NCBI GenBank assembly: GCA_036924085.1 | Contig: JAVGWX010000011.1 | Location: 34,284,386 to 34,348,385 of the forward strand | Origin: Ariolimax columbianus | Lineage: Eukaryota; Mollusca; Gastropoda; Stylommatophora; Arionidae | Length of the DNA stretch: 64,000 nucleotides | Reading direction: 5' to 3' | Shown: positions 11,170 through 22,341 of the stretch, in pieces | Layout of the letters: each line of letters opens with the position of its first letter | How positions within the stretch are numbered: position 1 is the first letter of the stretch | The notes under the pieces: model-generated | Database searches by the model: none | What the model was told of the DNA's origin: nothing | Seen by the model: the letters and a program-made list of their open reading frames with translations, nothing else | Program-made: the position numbers and the translations under genes

Positions 11170-12190
11170 ATCGTGTATAACTAAGTCTTTATACTGGTTT
11201 AGAAGACTCTGCAGAGTCTGTATACAATCAGTTTCTTTTACATTTACTTGCTCTAAAAGCTATGCGCATCCAATCTATTCTTAAATGCATTAATTGTCCC
11301 TGCCTCCACTACTTCCTGTGGCAATGCATTCCAAGCATTTACCACTCTCTGGCTAAAAGAAATTTCCTAATATCTAATCTGGACCTCTCTTTAGTTAATT
11401 TGTAGCTATGTCCTCTTGTAAGTGGTTGTATTATTAAAAACTTGCTATAGTCTAATTTATCCGTTCCTTTGATTATCTTATAAACCTGTATTGTCACCTC
11501 GAATTCTTCTCTTTTCTAGACACTGTAGGCCGGTTTTTCTGAGTCTTTCCTCATAACTGTAATTAAAAAATCCGACTATCAGCTTTGTCGCTATTTTTTG
11601 TATCCTTTCCAGCATGTTTATATCCACTTTATGATAAGGACTCCACACCTGTACACAGTACTCCGATCTAGATCTAACTAATGCTTTATACAGTTTGACT
11701 ATCACTTCTTTGCTCCAATTTTTAATATTTCTTTTTATCATACCTAATATTGCATTTGCCTTTTTCACTGCTACCTTTACTTGCTTACTCCCTTTACCTG
11801 TAGGATCTATTATAGCCCCTAGGTCCCTTTCCTTTTCTATCATTCTAATATTGTTCTTGCCCATGCTGTAATTATGTTCCATATTGTATCTACCCATGCG
11901 GATGACTGTACATTTATCTACATTAAAGTCCATTTGCCAGCTCGAAGACCATTCTCAAATTTTGTCTAAATCCGACCTAATATATCCACTTCTGCTTTAG
12001 ATGAGACTACTGCACAGTTTTGTGTCATCAGCGAATTTTGCAATCATAGACCCCATATCAATGTCCAAATCATTTATATAGCAAGAACAAAATCGGTCCC
12101 AAAACTAAGCCATGTGGCACTCCACGTTTTACTTCAGACCACTCAGAGTAGTCCTTATTTTTGCCTAGTCTCTAGCTGAGAGAAAAAGAG
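11170..12190 (-). mobile_element. LINE-C (CR1/Jockey-like) RT C-terminus and 3' region
   Basis: The minus ORF 11478-11933 encodes MDFNVDKCTVIRMGRYNMEH then AVKKANAILGMIKRNIKN and SEYCVQVWSPY, the post-catalytic thumb region of CR1/Jockey-type RTs. 12000-12190 adds the upstream AD-motif zone in degraded form. It is oriented away from the related plus-strand copy at 12540-13970. Confidence 0.85.
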
Positions 12191-12539
12191 TAAGAAGCCA
12201 ATGATAATGTCAGTTGCTAGTTTATGTGTGTGTGCATGCATGTTTGTTTTGTTTACTTCCATATGAGAATGGCTGGCTCTACATAACACATAGGAACTCT
12301 TCCATTTCAGTTGAACATATTTGTTGCAAGACCTTTGTTTTGATTGGCTATTTTAGTCTTTGCTTCTGACTTTATGACTAATTTTATCTTATTAGAGTCT
12401 TTGTTTCTGACTCCATCAATAATGTGATCTATGAGTCTTTGTTTCTGACTCCATCACTAATTTGATATTAGTCTTTGTTTCTATCATCTATTTGATCTTA
12501 TTATAGTATCTGTTTCTAATTCCATCATCCCTTCTTTTC

Positions 12540-13375
12540 TTATGTTAGAAATAAACAAAGAACAAAAAAAGTAGGCCCTCTCATAGACAGTACAGGAAAA
12601 ATAATAAGTGAGAATAGGGAGGCAGATAATCTACTCAATCAGTACTTTGGCACAGTCTACACAAAAGAGAACTACTCCAAGATCCCATAGCCAATATATA
12701 TTTTTTAAAGAGACATGGATACAGCAGGATTAAGATCAATCTGTATTACAGAGACAATGGTTTTTTAAAAATTGGAGGGGTTGAAAGTGGATAAATGTCC
12801 AGGTCAAGATGGTATTCATACAAAATTGCTGTTTGAAATCAGAGACCAACTAGCAAAACCATTGGCTATATTATGTTCTCAATCACTTACAAAAGAGATT
12901 GTTCCATGGGATTGGAAAGATGCAGGAGTGATTTCCTTAATCAAAAAGAGCACAAAATCAGATCCAGCGAATTATAGACCGGTGAGTTTAACGAGCATAG
13001 TCTGTAAATTGTTTGAGTCAATAATCAAAGAAAACATTGTAATGCATTTAGACATGTTTAATCTAATCAGAAATAGTCAGCATGGGTTTACTAGAGGGAG
13101 ATCATGCTTAACAAATCTATTAGAATTCATGGAGGAGGTTTCTAAAATGTTAGATAAAGGGGAGCCAGTGGACGTTATTTATCTAGATTTTGCAAAGGCC
13201 TTTGATAGAGTACCTCATCAAAGATTATTTATAAAGTTAAAAATCACATGGAACAGGTGGGGAAGTTGTCAAATGGATTGAAAATTGGTTAACGTGAAGA
13301 AGGCAGAGTACTCTGAGTGATGTGAAGTAAAAAGTAGAGTGCCACAGGGCTCGGTTTTGGGACCAATTTTGTTCT

Positions 13376-13414
<39 letters not shown>

Positions 13415-13970
13415 TTGGACAGTGATATGGGATCCATGATTGCAAAATTCGCTGATTACACAAAACTATGCAGTAGTGTCTCATTTAAAGCAGTGGATAT
13501 ATTGAGGTCAGATTTAGATGAAATTAGAGAATGGTCTGTAAGCTGGTGAATAGAGTTTAATGTAGATAAATGTACAGGCATCCACATGGGTAGATTCAAT
13601 ATGGAACATAATTACAGAATGGGCGAGAGAATAATATTAGAAAGATAGAAAAGAAAAGGGACCTAGAGGTTATAATAGATCATACAGGTAAGGTGTGTGA
13701 GCAAGTCAAGGTAGCAGTGAAAAAGGCAAATGCAATGTTAGGTATGATAAAAAGAAATATTAAACATAGGAGCAAGGAGGTGATAGTCAAACTGTATAAA
13801 GTATTAGTTATACCTAGATTGGAGTACTGTGTACAAGTGTGGAGTCCTTATCGTAGAGGGGATATAAACATGCTGGATAGGATATAAAAAAAAGTGACAA
13901 AGCTGATAGTGGGATTCCAGAATTACAGTTATGAGGAAAGACTCAGAAAAACCCAACAGGCTTTTGACGC
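12540..13970 (+). mobile_element. LINE-C (CR1/Jockey-like) RT, degraded
   Basis: Plus strand: KCPGQDGIHTKLL, NYRPVSLTSIVCKLFE, QHGFTRGRSCLTNLLEF and VIYLDFAKAFDRVPHQRL (RT motifs 1-A, in ORF 12772-13281). A frameshift follows, then VPQGSVLGPILFLIYI broken by a (TA)n run at about 13377-13412, then FADYTKL (catalytic YADD decayed to FADY) and LEYCVQVWSPY (13693-13887). Several stops; inactive. Confidence 0.9.
13377..13412. repeat. (TA)n microsatellite within LINE-C
   Basis: A pure TA run located where the codons for LIYIND should follow PQGSVLGPILF. The natural atatat content of those codons probably seeded it. Confidence 0.95.
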
Positions 13971-14229
13971 CTAAGCAAACATTATCATTATTTTTTTATT
14001 ATTAACTAGAAATTTAGCACCTGGCTTCATCCGAGAAATAATATAATTTTTGTTAATACACACAATTCGGTAATGCCTTCTAGTAGACATAGTAACTTAA
14101 AATAAGTTGCATTGATCGCTATGATTTATAAAAAAATTTAATTAGCATTTGAATTTGTGGCATTACGATAATCATGCACTCCATATAATAGTTCAGTTTA
14201 GTCGAAAAATGGAGAACTGAGAAGCTAGT
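13971..14229. other. AT-rich intron, nothing recognised
   Basis: No feature supported. Confidence 0.4.
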
Positions 14230-14545
14230 CCAGTCAGGCACAAAATACTGACCAGCATGTAGCGTCAGAGTCAATACACTGACTAAGATCACAATCTCTT
14301 TCCATGTAGCATTCCCTGAAGAGAGGCTGTTTTCAAGGCAGCCTGGCTGACGAGATGTGAATCGATGTGATCCCTGTAGTAGTGAGCGCAACACAGATGA
14401 AGCCAATTACAGCACAACCGCCTATAGGACCACGGTCCACCTTCATGCTCAGGATGTGAGGAAAGCTACTACAACCGACCACTTAATGTCCTTTTCAGGG
14501 CAAACAAAAGAGTAAACTTATTCATTGTGGGCACTAAACAACAAC
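14230..14545 (+). mobile_element. Family B SINE-like repeat, copy 2
   Basis: Shares gtccagtcaggcacaaaata, gatccctgtagtagtgagcg and aggaaagctactacaac with the other family B copies. It ends at an aacaac stretch. Confidence 0.75.
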
Positions 14546-14549
14546 TTAG

Positions 14550-14930
14550 TCAAAGAATGAAAATGATTGTGCACGGTTTAACCCACAAGTGGTCTGTTCT
14601 TCTCCATATTCTTGGGAGAATCTCAGCACAATGCACGAGCTCTGTAGCACAGGTGAAGATCCCGTAATAGACTGGCTAGATTTTAAATATAATTTTGAAT
14701 TTTGCCGGGCAGTGACCATTAAGTCTACTCTTTTTTATTTATAACTGCAGAGGGACTTAGTAACATGCACGACACTGCACACAGACGTCCGATCTCTACT
14801 ACCTAGAGATCAGGAGAAATGCCAGAAAGTCCACATGAAAAATATCCTAGTCTTTACTGTGATTTTAACCCGCGACCTCCAGCACCTGAGAGTGATGTCT
14901 TACTCCATATAATATATTCACTTAACACAG
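14550..14930 (-). mobile_element. Possible tRNA-derived SINE fragment (second type)
   Basis: Minus strand 14925-14865 reads CTCAGGTGCTGGAGGTCGCG followed by GGTTAAAATC, which looks like an anticodon/T-arm and a worn B box. A related stretch is at 16380-16310. Weak. Confidence 0.35.
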
Positions 14931-15552
<622 letters not shown>

Positions 15553-15734
15553 CTAGGGAAGGAGACAATGTGATAAATACAATATCACATACACACACAC
15601 ATACACACATGGGCAGAGTGGTTAAGAGTGATTTGTTGTGGTATACTTCAATACAGCCAGCTGTAAAAATAGGTGACCCTTTTTTATTTTCAACGAAGTA
15701 AGGAAGGGAACTGGTCACAATACCTAAGACCTAA

Positions 15735-15916
15735 TGTAAGGATGTATCCAAGACTTCACCAGTCAAAGACCAAGTATAAGAATGTATCCAAGACTTCACC
15801 AGTCAAAGACCAAGTATAAGAATGTATCCAACACTTCACCAGTCAAAGACCAAGTATAAGGATGTATCCAACACTTTACCAGTAATGGGTGTGTTCATGT
15901 CCCACTTTACCAGTCT
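15735..15916. repeat. About 40-bp tandem repeat and start of a 31-bp repeat
   Basis: Three to four copies of gtatccaagacttcaccagt plus caaagaccaagtataagaat, then the first unit of the ctttaccagtaatgggtgt repeat that resumes at 16405. Confidence 0.85.
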
Positions 15917-16395
15917 ATCTTCAGTCCACTTGTGCCATTAGAGGTTGTGGGGAGGTGCGAGCTCCTTGGTTTCATATTTTTTGGCAGGCGAAAACTCGCT
16001 GGTGACTTGCCAGATCAATCCCAGTATTGCATATTTTGGGGACTGGGGGTGGTGGAAGCGTAAATTAGAGCAAGGTAGACCTGCAGCCTGTCAGGCGCCA
16101 TCTATGCTGCTCCGCCTAACCAAGATCTGATGTTTTAGCCACACATTCACCTTTTTGGAACATATTCTGTGTGTGGCGAGAATCCGTAGAATATTTTTAC
16201 TAGATTTTTAACTTGAATTTTGCCATAGTACCAGCTATTAAACCTACTATTTTCGATTTCGAACTATCAAGAAATTTGTAACGTGCACTCCACTGCACAT
16301 CTGATCTCACTGGAAATTTTTATAAAATAATCCAATTGAAAAAACATCGGTCTCCACCGTAACTAGAACCTACGACCTCCAACATCTGAGACAAA
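15917..16395. mobile_element. About 480-bp insertion splitting the 31-bp array
   Basis: Non-repetitive block between two parts of one tandem array. It contains gtagacctgcagcctgtcag and ccatctatgctgctccgcct, shared with 41160-41215 and 51485-51520, and a tRNA-like stretch at its far end (minus strand GGAGGTCGTAGGTTCTAG). Probably a composite SINE-like element. Confidence 0.55.
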
Positions 16396-16399
16396 GACC

Positions 16400-16616
16400 A
16401 CTTGGTCCCACACTTTACCAGTAATGGGTGTATTCATGTCCCACTTTACCAGTAATGGGTGTATTCATGTCCCACTTTACCAGTAATGGGTGTATTCATG
16501 TCCCACTTTACCAGTAATGGGTGTATTCATGTCCCACTTTACCAGTAATGGGTGTATTCATGTCCCACTTTACCAGTAATGGGTGTATTCATGTCCCACT
16601 TTACCAGTAATGGGCA
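16400..16616. repeat. 31-bp tandem repeat, about 7 copies
   Basis: Unit ccactttaccagtaatgggt plus gtattcatgtc, almost invariant. Confidence 0.95.
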
Positions 16617-16955
16617 TGTAAATGATCTTCATGTCAGAGATACGACATCCAGACCAGCTAATTCCCACCAAAACAAATTCAAAACACCAGAATGTGTCTG
16701 CTACTGCCACTTGTAAGGCTGCCTTTGAACATCTGTGCTTGTTTTTCAGCTTTGAATGCTGTGCATATTCTGCATGTTAAAGTTGCCAGTACATTTGAGT
16801 TTATTATCAATCATTTGTGCTTCTATAAGGAACAATTGTAACAGATCCCTCCCCCATCCATTTATAATCATGACTATGAGTACTAATGCCATACATACAT
16901 ACATATATCTGGAAATGATTAAGTTTCCTGACTTAATCATTTCCATGTAAACTGT
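16617..16955. other. Intron, nothing recognised
   Basis: Contains a short catacatacata run near 16890 only. Confidence 0.4.
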
Positions 16956-16959
16956 CTCC

Positions 16960-17435
16960 GCAGACTGCTCAGGATCGGATGGCAGGAGAGAGTGCCCAAC
17001 TGAAGTCCTCATCAGGGCAAGACTCTCTGGGATCCATATGCTGCTGCAGAGAGCCCAGATCAGATGGACAGGGCATGTTGTTCGCATGTCAGATGAGCGC
17101 CTCCCTAAGCAACTGTTGTACAGTGAACTCAAGACAGGACAGCACTCGCAGGGGGGACAAAAGAAACAAAACAAAGACACTCTAAAAGTTTCTTTGAAAA
17201 GTTTCTCCATTGATGTTGCTGGCTCGGAGCTGCTTGCTCCCAAACGCTCAGCCTGGTGCACTGCCATCACACATGGTGCTTGCACAGTTGAGCAGAGGAT
17301 CATCACGGAGGCACAGGAAAAACAAACTGCACGAAAGGATGCAAGACTGCCCAACAAAAAATGCTGTTCCTGTCTCCCCCACGCGGGGTAGAGTTTGTCA
17401 CGCTCAAATCGGACTGTACAGTCACATCTGAATAA
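16960..17435 (+). mobile_element. LINE-E 3' end (RT tail)
   Basis: Plus strand: RARLSGIH, then AQIRWTGHVVRMSDERLPKQ, LLYSELKTGQ and, at the end, CHAQIGLYSH. This tail pattern (RWxGHVxRM...LPKxLLYxEL...) is typical of degraded LINE ORF2 C-termini. The same family occurs at 46025-46290 and 47090-47520 on the minus strand. 5'-truncated and frameshifted. Confidence 0.8.
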
Positions 17436-17689
17436 ACATGTCTGACGCTGTCGCCATCCTCGCTTGTGATGGGCAACTAACTAACATATATCTGACTTCA
17501 CACAAGGTGTGTGCGTGCATGTGTATATTCCAAAAAGAACTCGTCGACAAAAGATGTGTTTGTTTGTATAAGCCAGTATGTAGATACTAGAAACTCTCCA
17601 ATGGTTGTGTTTGACAGGCAGACATATATGCAACAAACTTTACAAGTTTTGTTATTTGTGAGTATGCAGACTTGACAAGTTCTGTCCAT
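17436..17689. other. Intron, nothing recognised
   Basis: No supported feature. Confidence 0.4.
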
Positions 17690-17858
17690 TAAGGAGTAGG
17701 TCTGCTGAAGACAGATGTGTTGGACCGAAAGGTGCAAATATCGCAGTCAGGCTTTAAACTAGCGACACAATGCATTCCGTTCTCCGGACTACATTCTGCT
17801 ACTTGCAAAGCCCTGTTCAGGACTTGGTAGCGGGAGATTGAGAACGAACACAGGAGGA
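17690..17858 (-). mobile_element. S1 SINE-like repeat, partial
   Basis: ctgaagacagatgtgttgga, then gctttaaactagcgacacaa and gcgggagattgagaacgaac, the reverse complement of the start of the S1 copy at 35880. It directly abuts the exon 16-derived array. Confidence 0.75.
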
Positions 17859-17860
17859 AG

Positions 17861-18034
17861 AGTAGGAATGATAGAGGCACATACGTAAAACTTGACAAGC
17901 GGAGCAAGTGGGTAGGTATGATAGAGGCACATATGTAAGACTTGATAAGTGGAGCGTGTGGGTAGGTATGATTGAGGTACATACGTAAGACTTGACAAGC
18001 AGTGCATGTGGGTAGGTATGATAAAAGCACATAC
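17861..18034. repeat. 50-bp tandem array made of exon 16 3' end plus donor
   Basis: Period exactly 50 (ggtaggtatg at 17911, 17961 and 18011; agtaggaatg at 17861). Each unit contains about 32 nt homologous to the end of exon 16 and 18 nt of the intron start. In all three intronic copies the exon end AAG|GTATGT has become TAC|GTATGT or TAC|ATATGT, weakening the donor. Confidence 0.93.
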
Positions 18035-18120
18035 CTTAGACTTGACAAGCGGTGCGTGTGGGTAGGCCAGCAAGTAGAGAAGAGTATCAATTCGGTTTCT
18101 CTGATTGTATCCTATTGTAC
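18035..18120 (-). CDS. POLR3B: POLR3B exon 16 of window (hybrid-binding domain)
   Basis: 86 nt. It encodes [20 protein letters not shown] then [29 protein letters not shown] is the vertebrate equivalent. Acceptor TTTGCAG, donor AAG|GTATGT. The last 32 nt or so plus the donor form part of a 50-bp unit repeated three more times downstream. Confidence 0.97.
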
Positions 18121-18523
18121 CTGCAAAGAAAATACAAAAAAAGTTAACCCATCAAAGGTCACAAACTGGCTGTGAACTAAGATCATAACCACATTTATTT
18201 CTTTACTCTCAACGGAGCATGGAGCAACTGATCGCCGAGCAGGAAGTTTGCACCAAAGCCTTGATCTGCAACCCTGTATTTGACACAGGTGGTAGGTCTA
18301 TATATATAATACAAATACGTGCCCTTTTTACAACATATATAGTTGTAGGTAGTGGTTTTATAAGGTATGATCAAACAAAACCTGTCCCAGTGGCTTTATT
18401 ACAAATGTATTAAAACAGCAGAGTTAGTAAAGCAAGAACCAAGATACTGCACAATGAATGCTCTATCACTTTATCCTCAACAGCAGTATCTGCTACAGGG
18501 CTACCTTTACTGTGACGACTTAC
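18121..18523. other. Shortest intron (403 nt), no repeat seen
   Basis: Intron between exons 15 and 16. Only a short tatata stretch near 18300. Confidence 0.6.
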
Positions 18524-18651
18524 CCATCGCTTGCTTGCCCATGGCACACTGGTATGTGTTTCTTGGCGACTGATTGTGATGAGGGTAGGGAATTAGGCCG
18601 GCACACACACCAAGAATGGTAAATGGCTCAATTTCAAGATGTGTTGTATCT
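18524..18651 (-). CDS. POLR3B: POLR3B exon 15 of window (hybrid-binding domain)
   Basis: 128 nt. It encodes [19 protein letters not shown] then [20 protein letters not shown] and QAMG. The Pol II/III motif [21 protein letters not shown] is fully conserved. Acceptor TTTTGCAG, donor ATGG|GTAAGT. Confidence 0.98.
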
Positions 18652-18999
18652 CTGCAAAACAAATGCACATTATTTCAAATGGATGGACTCAGATGTTAAC
18701 ACAGAATGTTTGAAGGCCATAACCAACATAGGTATTGTCTGATTAAGTAGACAAAATCAATTGTTTAGGCAACTTTTGTGAACAGGATGCTGCAAGGCTT
18801 CCCCTTCGTGTTCATTACTTTGAGTTGGTGACAGGGCTTGTCTCAATGGAGTACAAGAGCTATGCCAGGTGGGGTGTGAAAGCTTTTAGATGGGTCACCC
18901 AAACTGGACAGGTCAAAGAAGAGAGATCAGACTAACAACGGACAACTCATCTAGAGTATAATAGGTTGGATCATGGTCAACCACCACTAAACATGTCAC
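18652..18999. other. Intron, nothing recognised
   Basis: First part (genomic right-to-left: last part) of the intron between exons 14 and 15; no feature. Confidence 0.4.
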
Positions 19000-19146
19000 A
19001 CAAACACTAAACATGTCACAAACACTAAATGTGTCACAAACACTAAACATGTCATAACACTAAATGTGTCACAAATACTAAACATGTCATAAACACTAAA
19101 TGTGTCACAAACACTAGATGTGTCCCAAGCACTAAACATGCCACAA
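19000..19146. repeat. About 16-bp tandem repeat (cactaaacatgtcaca)
   Basis: About nine imperfect copies alternating cactaaacatgtcataaa and cactaaatgtgtcacaaa. Confidence 0.9.
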
Positions 19147-19160
19147 ATATGACAACTTGT

Positions 19161-19480
19161 ACTTACTATGGTATATGATTCATAAAGAGCAATTATGCAG
19201 TCCCACATAAACGTACTCTGAGATATGATTCATAAATAGCAATTATGCAGTCCCACATAAACGTACTCTGAGATATGATTCATAAATAGCAATTATGCAG
19301 TCATAAACTTACTCTGAGATATGATTCATAAATAGCAATTATGCAGTCATAAACTTACTCTGAGATATGATTCATAAATAGCAATTATGCAGTCCCACAT
19401 AAACATACTCTGAGATATGATTTATAAAGGGCAAATATGCTGTCCGACATATACTTAATTTCTTATAGAGCAATAATGTA
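19161..19480. repeat. 46-50-bp tandem array made of exon 14 3' end plus donor
   Basis: Six to seven copies. On the sense strand each contains GACTGCATAATTGCT, then TATGAATCATATCTCAGA and GTACGT, GTAAGT or GTATGT, homologous to exon 14 GACTGCATGATTGCT...CTCAGA|GTAAGT. Intact CTCAGA|GTAAGT copies lie at 19307-19318 and 19353-19364 (plus strand acttac tctgag). Confidence 0.95.
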
Positions 19481-19556
19481 GTTATCCACACATTCTACAT
19501 GCCATATATATACGTGCTCAACGAACATCTTGAAACTGGTGACACAACAAACTTAC

Positions 19557-19655
19557 TCTGAGATATGTGTTTCATACAGAGCAATCATGCAGTCATTCTC
19601 CTCATTCACATCCAGGTACTCTACCAGACCCTCGTGCAGGAAATCTTCAAAACAT
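19557..19655 (-). CDS. POLR3B: POLR3B exon 14 of window
   Basis: 99 nt. It encodes [20 protein letters not shown] then [13 protein letters not shown] (the last Glu is split). It matches [28 protein letters not shown] of the animal protein. Acceptor TTCCAG, donor CTCAGA|GTAAGT. Six or seven degraded copies of its last 38 nt plus donor lie downstream at 19161-19480. Confidence 0.97.
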
Positions 19656-19675
19656 CTGGAATGTCAAGTTTGTTA

Positions 19676-20625
19676 GGCAATAATGAGGCTGTCTAGGCAA
19701 CAATGAGGCTGTCTAGGCAACTATGAGTGTCTAGGTAACTATGAGTGTCTAGGTAACTATGAGTGTCTAGGTAAATATGAGTGTCTAGGTAACTATGAGT
19801 GTCTAGGTAACTATGAGTGTCTAGGTAACTATGAGTGTCTAGGTAACTATGAGTGTCTAGGTAACTATGAGTGTCTAGGTAACAAAGAGGCTGTCTAGGT
19901 AACTATGAGTGTCTAGGTAACTATAAGTGTCTAGGTAACAAAGAGGCTGTCTAGGTAACTATGAGTGTCTAGGTTACTATGAGTGTCTAGGTAACTATGA
20001 GTGTCTAGGTAACAAAGAGGCTGTCTAGGTAACTATGAGTGTCTAGGTAACTATGAGTGTCTAGGTAACAAAGAGGCTGTCTAGGTAACTATGAGTGTCT
20101 AGGTAACTATGAGTGTCTAGGTAACAATGAGTGTCTAGGTAACAATGAGGCTGTCTAGGTAACTATGAGTGTCTAGGTAACAAAGAGGCTGTCTAGGTAA
20201 CAATGAGGCTGTCTAGGTAACAATGAGGCTGTCTAGGTAACAATGAGTGTCTAGGTAACAATGAGGCTGTCAATGTAACAATGAGGCTGTCTAGGTAACA
20301 AAGAGGATGTTTAGGTAACAAAGAGGCTGTCTAGGTAACAATGAGGCTGTCTAGGTAACAATGAGGCTGTCTAGGTAATGAGACCTGACTAAGTAATAAT
20401 GAGGCTATCTAGGTAATAATGAGGGCTGTCAAGGTAACAATGAGGTTTTTGTCTAGGTAACAATAACGCCTGTCTAGGTAACAAGGAGGCCTATCTGGGT
20501 AACAAGGAGGCCTGTCTAGGTAATAATGAGGCTGTCTAGGTAATAATGAGGCTGTCTAGGTAACAATGAGGCCTGTCTAGGTAACAATGAGGCCTTTCTA
20601 GGTAACAATGAGACTGTCTATCAAA
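19676..20625. repeat. About 20-bp tandem array, about 45 copies
   Basis: Units gtctaggtaactatgagt (18) and gtctaggtaacaatgaggct (20) with variants. It ends about 20-30 nt upstream of the exon 14 acceptor. On the plus strand each unit contains CTAGGTAA, on the sense strand TTACCTAG. Confidence 0.96.
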
Positions 20626-20939
20626 TTTCAGCTCAATGCAGGAGTCACGAGTGCTGTGAAACCATCAGTTTCAGAACAACTGCGTTGAAATCGGTATCAA
20701 AGCACTAGAGTCGAATGAATCTTTCTGTCCTCTGAAATTTGGACACAGACCCGAGAAATAATTTTTATTATCTGATCAAACCATACATCTGGATTACATG
20801 TGAATACTGAATACACGCCCAATCCAGAATGACCGGGACACATAAGAAACAGACTTTGGTAATGTTTTTGAAGGATTTAACGCTGAAATAATCCTGACGT
20901 TATGAGCACAAACATTTTATGTGTGCATTGTTTTTTCCT
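20626..20939. other. Intron, nothing recognised
   Basis: No supported feature. Confidence 0.4.
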
Positions 20940-21470
20940 TTCAAATAATGACATACGTTTTTACTTTCCATGTCCAAGCACCAAGCCATATAGCATTCAT
21001 CCAGTGTTCAGCGACTTGAATTGCCCTGTCATTTACCTTCAGCATGTCGCTCTTGTCACATGTATTTGGAAGGTTGGGACAAATCATCAGATCACCTGGA
21101 TATTGTACAGTACTGCAGTCACATGTATCGCCGCAGGAGAGACCCAATTTTTTCATGTTCTTCCTACATCGTGATACGCCAGTTTGAAGTCTAATGTCTT
21201 CCAAAGTGAGTAGCGTAAGTGATGTCCAGGGGCAGGTTTCTCCTGAAGTTCGATCCCTGGGTCCCGTATCATTTCATGCCATAATTCAGAGCGACGACCT
21301 GACTGTATGGGCTTTGTTGATTTAAAGAAACCATGTCTGGCTTGTGTTACAATCTGCTCCTGGTGTCCAAACATTGGGTATCTAGGGTCATATTCCTGTT
21401 TCTCTCGATCATGAGCAATTGCTTCCCAGCTTTTGGGTGGGATGTCGATTACCTTCACGTCCCTCTTGCA
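20940..21470 (-). mobile_element. Degraded LINE 3' region
   Basis: Two overlapping minus frames (20941-21204 and 21153-21458) with CGDTCDCSTVQYPGDL and similar Cys-rich tails. Similar to 8860-9130. Probably the region after RNase H of an I-like LINE; several breaks. Confidence 0.5.
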
Positions 21471-21739
21471 TACATCCTTTGCAATGTGCAGTGTCTTCTA
21501 GCTAAAATGGTCAGTTGCCCATAGAGTGTACAAGCCAACTCACCGTAGAACACATGTTCACCATGACATACTGCTCATCTAATAATGTTCTAAGGCAATA
21601 TATCAAAATGAATGCTAGCTTTGGTTAGAGATCTCCACCCACATGACGGGCAGCACTCTTCAAAAACAGATATGCAGACAATGTTACAATAAGATACCTT
21701 ATGTTACAATTAATAACTAATGTGCCCTCAAACATACCT

Positions 21740-21984
21740 GAAATCAGGGCCGAAGATCCAACACAGTGAATAAGCTGACAGCAGCCAGCGACTCTAAGCT
21801 GGGTGCATGCAGCGGGGTCAGCCTCCTGAAAACAGGCTGCATAAGTGTGATCTGGCTAAGACAATAAGGATTGTGGTGGAAGGCAAATTCAAACACACAA
21901 CCGCCAGCTGAAACTGGATGTGCTTGGCCAAAAGGCACAGATATTGCTGTAAACTATGATACAACAGGACTAGCATCGACGAAG
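21740..21984 (-). mobile_element. S1 SINE-like repeat
   Basis: agtgaataagctgacagcag, then tgcatgcagcggggtcag and gtaaactatgatacaac, the same landmarks as the other reverse S1 copies. Confidence 0.7.
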
Positions 21985-22260
21985 GATATCTGAAATCTCA
22001 ACACAGATCTTCCCAAAACTCACAAACATACCTGAGAGGACATCTTAAATCTCGGAACAGATTTTCCCAAAACTCACAAATATACCTGAGAGTCCTGCAC
22101 AAATCTTCCCAAAACTCACAAACCATCAAACATATCTGAAATCTCAGCACAGATCTTCCCAAAACTCACACATATATCTGAAATCTCTACACAGAACTTC
22201 CCAAAAACTCACAAACATACCATAACATTTTTGCACAGACCTTCCCAAAACTCACACATC
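21985..22260. repeat. About 43-bp tandem array made of exon 13 3' end plus donor
   Basis: About six imperfect copies. On the sense strand each reads like GATTTGTGCAGAGATTTCAG followed by GTATGTTTGTGAGTTTTGGG. The first 20 nt are the end of exon 13 and the rest is intron start. Two copies (near 22026 and 22082) keep CTCAG|GTATGT or CTCAG|GTATAT. Confidence 0.92.
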
Positions 22261-22266
22261 ACATAC

Positions 22267-22341
22267 CTGAAATCTCTGCACAAATCTTCTATATGTTTTG
22301 AAGTCACTAATGGCCTCTTTCTGTTGACAATTATGTATGGC
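22267..22341 (-). CDS. POLR3B: POLR3B exon 13 of window
   Basis: 75 nt. It encodes (R)PYIIVNRKRPLVTSKHIED then LCRDF and part of Arg. It matches RPYIIVKKQKP.VT.KH.EEL of RPC2. Acceptor TTTTCAG, donor TTTCAG|GTATGT. About 20 nt of its 3' end are repeated several times with the donor in the next intron (21985-22260). Confidence 0.95.
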
